A stretch of 41,004 nucleotides of DNA from CAVWDI01 sp046259385 (GTDB taxonomy: Bacteria; Chloroflexota; Anaerolineae; Anaerolineales; UBA4823): contig JBJYWI010000167.1 of the NCBI GenBank assembly GCA_046259385.1, positions 1 to 41,004 of the forward strand. The letters are read 5' to 3'. The number at the start of each line of letters is the position of its first letter. Position 1 is the stretch's first letter. This document shows positions 9,138-16,537 of the stretch, in pieces. The notes under the pieces were generated by a model. The model ran no database searches and was not told the DNA's origin. It saw only the letters and a program-made list of their open reading frames with translations. The position numbers were made by a program, and so were the translations under genes.

Positions 9138-10253
9138 ATGAAAATTAACCCCTTTGCGCTGGAACGCTACTTTGCCAAATACGAATTCTCGGCGCGCTAT
9201 TTGCTGTCCAGCTCGGACTGCGAATCGTTCTCTATGGCTGAACTGGTGGAAATGGCTGATGAGGAGACGAAAGCGCTCTGGGACAGTCTCAGGCTGGGCT
9301 ACACCGAATCGCAGGGTCACCCGCTGCTGCGGGAGGCGATCGCGTGTACCTATGAGCACATTAAACCGCAGGATGTGCTGGTCCTCGCCCCGGAGGAGGG
9401 CATTTACCTGCTGATGCTGGCGCTTCTTTCAGATGGCGGTCATGTGATCTGTACCTTCCCCGGCTACCAGTCCCTTTACGAGGTGGCGCGCTCGCTTGGA
9501 TGTGAGGTCAGCCTTTGGGTTCCGGATGAGGATCGAGGTTGGCGGTTCGACCTGGGCTGGCTGAGAGAAACCCTGCGTCAAGACACCCGCCTTGTGGTTG
9601 TTAACTTCCCCCACAACCCTACCGGTCACCTGCCGGAGGTGAGCTGGTACAGGGAGATGGTGGATACCGTTCGCGAATTTGGGGCTTACCTGCTTGCGGA
9701 TGAGATGTACCGTTTCCTGGAGCTTGGCAGCCGCCAACCCCTGCCGGCAGGCTGCGACCTGTACGAACGTGCGTTCAGCCTTTCCGGGTTGTCGAAGAGT
9801 TTTGGCTTACCAGGGCTGCGCATAGGCTGGGTGGCGACAGCGGAGGTTGAAATTCTGGCAAAGATGGCGGAATTGAAGGATTACACAACGATCTGCAGCA
9901 GCGCGCCCGCTGAAATCCTGGCGCTGGTCGCCTTACGCAGCCGGGAGCGGATCCTTAAAGAACAGCTGGAAAGGCTGCATCGGAATGCTGCCCTGCTGGA
10001 GAATTTCTTCGAAAAAAGGAGCGGGGCATTCGCCTGGAACCGTCCGGGAGGCGGCTCGATCTGCTTCCCAAGGGTGCTTATGGTTGATGATACAAATGCC
10101 TTCTGCGAGCAGCTGGTGGTTGAGGCCGGGATTATGCTCGCCCCCTCGCGTGTGTTCCAGTACGGGGATACGCACGTGCGGATCGGTTTCGGGCGCCAGG
10201 ATTTTCAACAGGTGCTGGATTTGTTTGGGAATTACTTGGACCTCCTGCCCTGA
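9138..10253 (+). CDS. PLP-dependent aminotransferase, class I/II
   Basis: A 371-aa fold-type I PLP enzyme. Key residues are visible: GYTESQGHPLLREAIA near 54-69, the cofactor-stacking FPGY at 107-110, NPTG (160-163), DEMYR with Asp188 for the pyridine nitrogen, the Schiff-base lysine Lys220 in SLSGLSKSFGLPGLRIGW, and Arg228. The size is normal. I chose ATG 9138 because AGGCGGTGA lies just upstream; an in-frame GTG at 9120 would place that site inside the gene. The overall wording resembles the branch containing capreomycidine-synthase-like and aromatic/aspartate-type enzymes, but the substrate cannot be fixed. The neighbours do not form an obvious biosynthetic operon. Confidence 0.92.
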   Translation: MKINPFALERYFAKYEFSARYLLSSSDCESFSMAELVEMADEETKALWDSLRLGYTESQGHPLLREAIACTYEHIKPQDVLVLAPEEGIYLLMLALLSDGGHVICTFPGYQSLYEVARSLGCEVSLWVPDEDRGWRFDLGWLRETLRQDTRLVVVNFPHNPTGHLPEVSWYREMVDTVREFGAYLLADEMYRFLELGSRQPLPAGCDLYERAFSLSGLSKSFGLPGLRIGWVATAEVEILAKMAELKDYTTICSSAPAEILALVALRSRERILKEQLERLHRNAALLENFFEKRSGAFAWNRPGGGSICFPRVLMVDDTNAFCEQLVVEAGIMLAPSRVFQYGDTHVRIGFGRQDFQQVLDLFGNYLDLLP

Positions 10254-10299
10254 TCCGCCGTTCCGCTTCGCAAAGTCTCCCTTGATAGAGGGAAAAAAC

Positions 10300-11232
10300 T
10301 CAGAATACGATCTTCTTTCCTGCGAAGTACTCGTCCACCGCATGTTCCAGGCGGTGTTTGAACGGCATCATTATTGCGATCACAATCGCAATCGACAGCA
10401 GGTGTATGGTTGTTGAATGACCCCCAATGATATCCCCGATGTAAGTTACCAGCAGGTGTTCGGAAAAACTGAATATAAAAATAATCGCAACCGCCATTAG
10501 GGAATAAAGTGTGCCTTTCTTGATCACTAATGTGACGTCAAACAGCTGGTGTTTGATGATTGCGATCCCGATCAATGCTGCAAACAGGTCATTAAGCAGC
10601 ATTCCGGCCGGGAGAAGAAAAGGCAGGTCAATCTCAAACAGGATCGTGGTTTTCACCAGCGCAATCGCAAGCGCCAGGAAGCTGATTGAGATATAGAGTA
10701 TATGCCTGCGGGCGAGTGCTGATGTCTCCCGTTTATAAGCGCCCCAAAAATAATAGCACGAGGCAAACAGGGCAAAATAATAAAGCGGCAGGGAGACCAG
10801 GGTGCCCACTCGCAGCAGCGGATCAAGCCTGTAGATATTCCCCCAATCATATTTGATCACGCCTGATATCCTGCCCGCCAGCCCGGTGGCGATCCCGATA
10901 AAACTGAAAATACAAATAGCCCAGAGCAAGATAATAATCCGTTTTTTATTTATGTTGAGGTAATTACAGGTGAAGTTGTAAATTAATGCGGGTAGAAATA
11001 CGCAGGGGATTAACACCACATAGCCGTAAACAGCCAGTTCGCTCTCAAATTGATTCCTTACCATGGTCAGGAATATGCCCAGATCCCATATCGCGCAGAT
11101 CAGAAGGACCGCTCCAAAAAGATAGTGGTAGCTTTTCCTGCCCTGGGAAATGACCAGAGTAAACACCAGGCTGTTGAGCAGGAATCCCAGCAGGGCGGTT
11201 ACGGCGGTGAAAGGGATTACTGACGTGTCCAT
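10300..11232 (-). CDS. 7TM sensor-like membrane protein without kinase domain
   Basis: A membrane protein of about 310 aa with eight or more hydrophobic helices. The order and wording match the N-terminal 7TM sensor module of some histidine kinases: a conserved HQLFDVTLVIKKGTLYSLMA near the last helices and a final KHRLEHAVDEYFAGKK, where kinases usually continue with RRFYRRKYD and a HisKA domain. Here the gene stops, so only the sensor part exists. ATG 11232 lies seven bases after the stop of the preceding gene and is preferred; a TTG at 11271 would add 13 residues and overlap the upstream gene. Probably cotranscribed and translationally coupled with the gene at 11240-11980. Confidence 0.75.
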   Translation of the reverse strand: MDTSVIPFTAVTALLGFLLNSLVFTLVISQGRKSYHYLFGAVLLICAIWDLGIFLTMVRNQFESELAVYGYVVLIPCVFLPALIYNFTCNYLNINKKRIIILLWAICIFSFIGIATGLAGRISGVIKYDWGNIYRLDPLLRVGTLVSLPLYYFALFASCYYFWGAYKRETSALARRHILYISISFLALAIALVKTTILFEIDLPFLLPAGMLLNDLFAALIGIAIIKHQLFDVTLVIKKGTLYSLMAVAIIFIFSFSEHLLVTYIGDIIGGHSTTIHLLSIAIVIAIMMPFKHRLEHAVDEYFAGKKIVF

Positions 11233-11239
11233 GACATGA

Positions 11240-11980
11240 TCATAATTCTGGTTGATCCCGGAGGGTTTCAACCAGAATTTCCATCAGCAGATTCGTTGGA
11301 AGAGCGATTGGGCGGTATGTGCAGTTGTCGATATCCACCCGGGTGACGGGACCTTTGGGCGGGAAGGTCACCTTAGCGAGTGCCACTCCCGGATCTGAGG
11401 CGCAGGGCTCGCAAGGTTGGATGACATACTCGCATAACAATTGGTGCAGGCGTTCCGCGTCCAATTTCCCACTTCTGGCTTTTTTCAGTATTTCATTGAA
11501 TCCCGTGTTGGAATGTCTGCTGGTCTCCGGCGGTTTATCTCTTACCAGCAATTCAAAGGTTTCCAGGACCCTTGCAGGGGAACTGGTTTCCGCCTCCGGA
11601 ACCGCACCCGGGGTTGGATGCTGGTCAACGGGAGTCTCTTTGTATTCCAGCACCACAAACAGCGCACCGCCAGCATCATGCGCATAGGCTTCCAAATCAA
11701 GCTCTGCTGCCTGAGGAACGATGATTTCCCGCCCCCATCTATCCAGCGCTAAACCGGGTTCGACTTTGATAAATGCAGGTTTTTCAGAACCATATGGAAC
11801 CACCTGCAGACCGCATACAGTTCCGTACCCGTGCAGGTAGCGCAGGTGCTGCCTGGATTTTTCACGCTGGTAGGACTGCTCCTGCCGCAGGTCCGCTTCT
11901 GAGAGCAGCATGCCAGTGTAGTAGTTGACTCTTCTGGGAGATGTCAGCTCCTGGCATGGGTCGTTTTTGTTTTCAGTCAT
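11240..11980 (-). CDS. conserved hypothetical protein (YYTGMLL...LHGYGTVCGL type)
   Basis: A 246-aa soluble protein. The start ATG 11980 is set by AAGGAG five bases upstream; earlier in-frame TTG/ATG codons overlap that site. The N-terminal half has a recognisable pattern: RVNYYTGMLLSEADLRQEQ, then RYLHGYGTVCGLQVVP and VEPGLALDRWGREIIVP (about residues 16-90). Proteins with this pattern occur in several phyla, sometimes near contractile-tail or other large assemblies, but I know no established function. The rest has a variable Pro/Ser loop near 125-135, a CxxC-like PCEPCAS near 190, and a C-terminal amphipathic helix. It is the first gene of a two-gene unit with the 7TM protein. Confidence 0.75.
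   Translation of the reverse strand: MTENKNDPCQELTSPRRVNYYTGMLLSEADLRQEQSYQREKSRQHLRYLHGYGTVCGLQVVPYGSEKPAFIKVEPGLALDRWGREIIVPQAAELDLEAYAHDAGGALFVVLEYKETPVDQHPTPGAVPEAETSSPARVLETFELLVRDKPPETSRHSNTGFNEILKKARSGKLDAERLHQLLCEYVIQPCEPCASDPGVALAKVTFPPKGPVTRVDIDNCTYRPIALPTNLLMEILVETLRDQPEL
11244..11279. repeat. perfect 12-bp inverted repeat at a gene junction
   Basis: AATTCTGGTTGA (11244-11255) and TCAACCAGAATT (11268-11279) are exact complements separated by 12 bases. The stem covers the last codons of the upstream gene and ends just before the start of the 7TM gene. No T-run follows on either strand, so it is not a classical terminator. It could be an mRNA processing or translation-coupling hairpin. 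Confidence 0.7.
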
Positions 11981-12435
11981 ATCCCACTCCTTCTGCATCA
12001 AGCCCCAAACAGGAAAGTTACGGCGACCGGATCAATAGTTGTTAAAAAAATCGCATCGAAATGCTCATCAGATGAATGTCTGTAATTGAATTGTCTGCTG
12101 CTGAAATGTTGTCAGGTGAGCAGGCAGTAAGTTATGGTGCATCGCAGTCCCTCCCCGAGATGAAATGCAGGATTTTCCGCTCACTGCTTGGACTCGCTTG
12201 CGGAAAACTGTTGTACAACGCATCAAAACACTGATTTTGGTGAAAATATTATAGATGAAAATGGTTCAAATAGGAGGTCCGGTTGCGTTTATGGTTTTCT
12301 GGACAAGAAGGAAATGCCGTTTTTTGTATGCCGGTTTCTAAGTCAGGAGACGCAGTATGGCATCTCGGCTTTCGCCTGTATCTATAACCATGTAATATGG
12401 GGATTGTAGTTAAATTTACTACCTCAGGCAATCTA
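11981..12435. other. intergenic region
   Basis: Apart from the possible short peptide at 12068-12142, nothing is recognised. No clear promoter hexamers, RNA gene or insertion sequence. It separates two leftward genes; no T-tailed terminator is visible after the subtilase stop at 12436. Confidence 0.5.
12068..12142 (-). CDS. possible 24-residue leader peptide
   Basis: On the complement, GGGGAGGG lies seven bases before an ATG that opens a 24-codon frame ending at TGA (complement of 12068-12070). The peptide is Gln/Thr/Leu-rich and begins MHHNLLPAHL. It lies about 90 bases upstream of the 11980 start. The strong ribosome-binding site is the only reason to list it. Confidence 0.25.
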   Translation of the reverse strand: MHHNLLPAHLTTFQQQTIQLQTFI

Positions 12436-14190
12436 TTATTTAAGAATTAACGGGATAAAAACCTTATTATCCGACTCCCCGCATGAATATCCGCCCGCCT
12501 CGATTAGAGCTTGATGGGCGTTAACCCGACCCCAGCCCATATACTGGTCCCAGCCAGAGGTATCTTCACCCGGTGATCCAACCTGATCGTCGGCGGAACC
12601 CTGCAGGATATTCTTGACCTGGGTTCCTGTCAGGCACGGCCGGTGGGAGATAATCAGAGCTGCCACACCTGCCGCAGCCGGGGTGGCGCTGGAGGTCCCG
12701 TTCATTAAGGGATAGTAATCTCCGCTTGTAAAAGGGAAGTATTCCCCGCTGTAATAACCAGCTGAGCCCATCATGTCGGTGGAGACCCATTCCACGCCGG
12801 GAGCGACCACATCCAGACCGTTGCCGAAGTTTGAGCCCCACCAGTATTCCCCGTCGCAGCTGGATGGGCTTTTGCGCTGGTCACACGGGCTTGTAGCGCC
12901 AACCGCGATTACACTTGGGTGGGTAGATGGGTACATTATCTGGCTGGTGTTATCGTTGCCAGCGGCGAAAAGCACCACACTACCCAAACTGTCGCGACCA
13001 TTGGTAACAGCATAGGTTATTGCGTTGTTTATATAAGTGGATTCGGACCCGCCGCCCCAGCTGTTGCTGATCACGTCCGCCCCGTTGTCTGCCGCCCAGA
13101 CTATACCGTTTGCAATCCTGGAATCTGTGGATATCCAGGGTCCGCCGTCGTATGAAGAGTATGCAATCTGGACCGGCATCAGCGAGCAGTCTGGGCACAC
13201 GCCTGAAATTCCCTGGGAATTGTTTGTCTCCGCTGCCGCGATGCCGGCGACGTTAGTTCCGTGCGCGTCCCAGGTATTGTTTGGGTTCGCGCCGTTGCTG
13301 TCACCGGATACTTCGGTATGCGAACTCACAATTTTTCCGTTCAGGTCTGGGTGGTTCAATTGAACCCCCTCATCGATGATAGCGATAACTGTGCCGCTGT
13401 CTCCCCGGGTGATATCCCAGGCTGAACTCGCGTCCATGTCTGCATCTGAAGTCCCAGCACTGCTGGGAGAATTGCTCCCGTTGTTCTCCAGTCCCCACTG
13501 GTTCGGGAAGTAAGTATCATTTGGAGTGAATTGCCTATCAAGAAAGCGGACAAAGTCCGGCGTCGCATAAACCGTGAGGTCGCTCTCATGGTAGAGGTTG
13601 GCGGTAGCTATGGTGTCAGAACCCGACCCGGTGCGCAGGATGTAGGTGTCCTGCAGCCGGGTAGCCTCTACGAATTCAATATTATTTTTCTGGTTGAATG
13701 CTGTGATTTCTCCTTTACTCGCGTCTGGAGCAAATTGAGCGATAAACTGGTCAGTGACAGTCATGCGCGCATCCGGGAGTTCAAAAACTGGGTGGACCGA
13801 GTGCACGCCTGGTTTTGCCCGCAGGTCTTGCAGGATATTGTGTAGTTGTGCTTCGCTTACTCTGGAGTCCAATTCAACGAGTTTTTGTTCCGGCTTCAGA
13901 ATCTCCTTCATGCCAGCGACTGGGGCAATTGTTTTAATCTCCCTGCCAAGGTTGTCCACATCAGGAGGTGAAAGATCCGTTTCGTAGAACACCGTAAATG
14001 CATCCGTCGCCAGTGGCAGCGTCACTATTTCATCGCCGACGTAGTACCAGTAATCTCGAGGTGGATTGGCTGCTTGGGTGCCAGCAGCCCGGATCGTATT
14101 TTGAGTTAAAATCCCCTCGGCAAGGGAACCGCTGATTACCAGAACGAGGATAAGAATATGTGTCGCTCGAAATTGAAATAATTTTCGCAT
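12436..14190 (-). CDS. secreted S8 subtilisin-like serine peptidase
   Basis: A 584-aa exported protease. A signal peptide (about residues 1-36: basic start, then ILILVLVISG) is followed by a ~190-residue N-terminal prodomain, then the S8 catalytic domain: Asp273 in AIIDEGVQLNHPDL, His310 in DAHGTNVAGI, oxyanion Asn412 in FAAGNDN, and Ser500 in MNGTSSATPAAAG. Four cysteines pair plausibly as VCPDC and PCDQ/SCDG. The C-terminus ends with a hydrophobic strand KVFIPLILK, a tail type I associate with exported Chloroflexota proteins and which may act in anchoring or sorting (inference). Role: extracellular protein degradation. The gene stands alone. Confidence 0.95.
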   Translation of the reverse strand: MRKLFQFRATHILILVLVISGSLAEGILTQNTIRAAGTQAANPPRDYWYYVGDEIVTLPLATDAFTVFYETDLSPPDVDNLGREIKTIAPVAGMKEILKPEQKLVELDSRVSEAQLHNILQDLRAKPGVHSVHPVFELPDARMTVTDQFIAQFAPDASKGEITAFNQKNNIEFVEATRLQDTYILRTGSGSDTIATANLYHESDLTVYATPDFVRFLDRQFTPNDTYFPNQWGLENNGSNSPSSAGTSDADMDASSAWDITRGDSGTVIAIIDEGVQLNHPDLNGKIVSSHTEVSGDSNGANPNNTWDAHGTNVAGIAAAETNNSQGISGVCPDCSLMPVQIAYSSYDGGPWISTDSRIANGIVWAADNGADVISNSWGGGSESTYINNAITYAVTNGRDSLGSVVLFAAGNDNTSQIMYPSTHPSVIAVGATSPCDQRKSPSSCDGEYWWGSNFGNGLDVVAPGVEWVSTDMMGSAGYYSGEYFPFTSGDYYPLMNGTSSATPAAAGVAALIISHRPCLTGTQVKNILQGSADDQVGSPGEDTSGWDQYMGWGRVNAHQALIEAGGYSCGESDNKVFIPLILK

Positions 14191-14490
14191 ATGTACTTTT
14201 AGGTTTAATTTTCCTTCGAAGTGGGATTAATCCATTAAAAAAGCACGGGGGGAGATTTGAAATAGATAATAGAGGTTACTAACTTTGTAGGAAGGCCGCC
14301 GTGGGTTTGATTTTTCACTATCACTGAAAAGCCAGTAAAAGGCATCTAATTCTTTCCATAAGAAGAAGAAGGGTATTTATACTATTTATGGTTGGTTTTT
14401 GGATTAAAACCAGTTAGCAATCAGTTTAAGGATGGTTAAACAATATACCTTTAACAGGGTGTTTTCTATTTTCCCCCTTTAATGATCGCA
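14191..14490. other. intergenic region
   Basis: AT-rich, between the subtilase start and the end of the DeoR-type gene. It should contain the subtilase promoter on the complement, but no near-consensus hexamer pair was found. No RNA gene or repeat recognised. Confidence 0.5.
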
Positions 14491-16212
14491 TTAAATGGTC
14501 GCCAGGATAATCTGGATACCCACTTCGCGCAAATCAAGTCGGGTGCTGGCTGGGAGGGCGTCATCCGTTATCAAAAAATCCACCGCCGACAGCGGCGCGA
14601 CCTGTATGGTCGCCTCCTGCTCAAACGCAGTATGGTCCGCTAGCAGGTAAACTTCACGCGCGGATTGGACCATTGCTTTTTTAACCGCCACTTCTGAGAT
14701 ATTGGTGTGCGAGAGCCCAAAATCGAAGGATATTCCTGCAATGGTCAGGAACAACTTGTCTGCCCGTAGTTCATTCAGCGCTTCTTCAGCGTTTGGGCCC
14801 ACCAAGACCTGGGTGCTGCGGCGGTAAGCCCCGCCGGTAAGGATCAGGACGATATCCGGGTTGTTTTTTAATATGTTGAACACATTAATGGAGTTGGTGA
14901 TCACTGTTAAGTTTTTCTGGGACAAAAGCTCCTGCGCCAGATAACCTGCCAACAACCCTTCATCAAGAATTATTACCTCTCCCGGGTGGACCATTAAAGC
15001 AGCTTGGCGGGCGATCTCTCGCCTGCGTAGATCTAGCTCATTTGCAAGGTCCTTGTCCACATCCACAATCTCAACCTGGATATTTAATTTGCTTGCATAC
15101 TCGACCATGGTTTTTGCCAGATTCTGGTACCATTCATGTTCTATGAAAGGCACGATAAAACCGATCCTTTCCGGGAGTTTGCGGTTTGGAACCGGCTCGC
15201 AGGAGACAATATCGATCGGCAGTTCTAAATACTCGCATATTCTGTCCATGCGGGGTGCCCAGCTATCCTTTTCCCGTTTATACCACTGCGTGAGTGACCC
15301 GGTCGTCAGGATGGCGTGGGGAATCACAAATTGCTCCGGCAGAGGTTCGCGGTTAAATGCCAGGATAGCTGCTTCCACGCAGACTGGACCAACGATTTCC
15401 GGGAACATTGCCAAACCGGCTTTGCAATAGCTCCCCTCAATCAGGGCATCTTTGAGGGTGTCACCTTCCAGTCCGAATGGAAGCACTAAAATGTCGCTGG
15501 GGTCGATTTGCTGGTCCCGGCAGGCATCCAGAGCGCCCAAGGCGGTGATATCGTTGATGGCGAAGATGATGTTGAGATCCTTGTACACCACCAGGGCATC
15601 GAGGGTAAGCTGGTACGCGGTCTGGTAGCGCGACTGGGCATTGAGCGAGAGGCGCTGCTCAGCACCAGGGATCACATCCTGGAGTCCCTGGAAAAAAGAA
15701 TGGCTGCGAGTTTGGGTGTTCGAAAGCTGGTAGGTAAGGTCAAGTACGACAGCTTTCCCCTGCCAGTGTTCCTGCGCATAGTGGCCTGCCCAGCGGCCTA
15801 ACTCAAAACCAGCAAGCTGGTTGTTTACCGCAACAAAAGAGTCTGTCCTGGGCAGTAATAGCGATTCTGAAAGTACTGGGATATTCTTCTTACTAAAGCG
15901 GTCCATCAGCAGGTCATCATATCTGGCGTTTACCGAAGAAGCTACCAGCACATCCACACGGTCAACTAGTTTTCCTTCGGGTTTGGTTGAGAAAGATAAT
16001 ACGTCTTTCGATTTATTTGCAAGCTGCCCAGAACCCAAGGAAGCAGCACCGCCAAATGTGCGCTGGAGGCGTTTTCTTTCTGCGAGACGGTCCAGGTCGC
16101 GCCGGATTGTCATTTCGGATACCTGGTACAACTCCGCAAGTTCGCCTACTGTCGCGAAACCGCGCTCATTTACAAGTTTTTCGATGTTTTCCCTTCGGTT
16201 CTGGGCTCCCAT
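14491..16212 (-). CDS. DeoR-family regulator with periplasmic-binding-protein-like insert
   Basis: A 573-aa regulator, far longer than the usual ~250 aa DeoR protein. Residues ~7-52 are a DeoR winged helix (ERGFATVGELAELYQVSEMT, IRRDLDRL, then FGGA). Residues ~85-300 read like the later three quarters of a type I sugar-binding protein: VDVLVAS, FAINDITALGALDA, PFGLEGDTLKDALIEGSYCK and a final IPHAILTTG. Residues ~349-385 (RIGFIVPFIEHEWYQNL...) look like the first strand-helix-strand of such a domain. Residues ~395-560 are the DeoR effector domain (ILDEGLLAGYLAQEL, ITNSINV, LTGGAYRR, LADHTAF). The start ATG 16212 is set by AGGAG six bases upstream. Divergent from the sugar operon, which it probably controls. 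Confidence 0.9.
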   Translation of the reverse strand: MGAQNRRENIEKLVNERGFATVGELAELYQVSEMTIRRDLDRLAERKRLQRTFGGAASLGSGQLANKSKDVLSFSTKPEGKLVDRVDVLVASSVNARYDDLLMDRFSKKNIPVLSESLLLPRTDSFVAVNNQLAGFELGRWAGHYAQEHWQGKAVVLDLTYQLSNTQTRSHSFFQGLQDVIPGAEQRLSLNAQSRYQTAYQLTLDALVVYKDLNIIFAINDITALGALDACRDQQIDPSDILVLPFGLEGDTLKDALIEGSYCKAGLAMFPEIVGPVCVEAAILAFNREPLPEQFVIPHAILTTGSLTQWYKREKDSWAPRMDRICEYLELPIDIVSCEPVPNRKLPERIGFIVPFIEHEWYQNLAKTMVEYASKLNIQVEIVDVDKDLANELDLRRREIARQAALMVHPGEVIILDEGLLAGYLAQELLSQKNLTVITNSINVFNILKNNPDIVLILTGGAYRRSTQVLVGPNAEEALNELRADKLFLTIAGISFDFGLSHTNISEVAVKKAMVQSAREVYLLADHTAFEQEATIQVAPLSAVDFLITDDALPASTRLDLREVGIQIILATI

Positions 16213-16252
16213 AAGAACTCCTGTAAACACGCATGAGATTCAGATTTAACAG

Positions 16253-16281
16253 ATTATACCCGTTAAAATGTTAAAAGTCAA
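16253..16281 (-). promoter_or_regulatory. promoter of the DeoR-type gene
   Basis: On the complement, TTGACT (16276-16281), 17 bases and TATAAT (16253-16258). Near-consensus. Two GTTAAAA copies (seen on the + strand) fall in its spacer, which suggests autoregulation. Confidence 0.8.
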
Positions 16282-16338
16282 ACAAATTATGGTTAATATG
16301 TTTATAGTACAACAATTATTATTGACAAACTGTTAAAA
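16262..16338. promoter_or_regulatory. candidate operators: GTTAAAA repeats
   Basis: GTTAAAA occurs at 16262-16268, 16270-16276 and 16332-16338. The first two sit in the spacer of the leftward promoter, the third in the spacer of the rightward one. A related ATTTAACA lies at 16244-16251. Repeated short AT-rich boxes are common at DeoR operators, so these are likely sites for the divergent regulator. Confidence 0.5.
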
Positions 16339-16350
16339 TAATGCTATTAT
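16322..16350 (+). promoter_or_regulatory. promoter of the sugar-uptake operon
   Basis: TTGACA (16322-16327), a 17-base spacer and TATTAT (16345-16350). Start of transcription is expected near 16357, giving a ~180-base leader. The leader holds a Shine-Dalgarno-like AAGGAGGTG (about 16446-16454) with no start codon behind it. Confidence 0.82.
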
Positions 16351-16537
16351 GAAAGTTGGTGGGTCGTGTTTCAAAAATGTACTTGTTTTGGTTTATGTGT
16401 GATTACTAAAAAGGACTGCGGATAATCCGGAACGTTCAGATAAAAAAGGAGGTGCATAGTCAAAGAATTCTGTAAGCTTTCCGATCGAAACCTGATTACT
16501 TAACCCACAATTGAAATAGGAATGGAGAAGCCAAAAA

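Noticed and set aside
12188..12409. 73-codon rightward frame
   Set aside because: No ribosome-binding site and no recognisable protein character.
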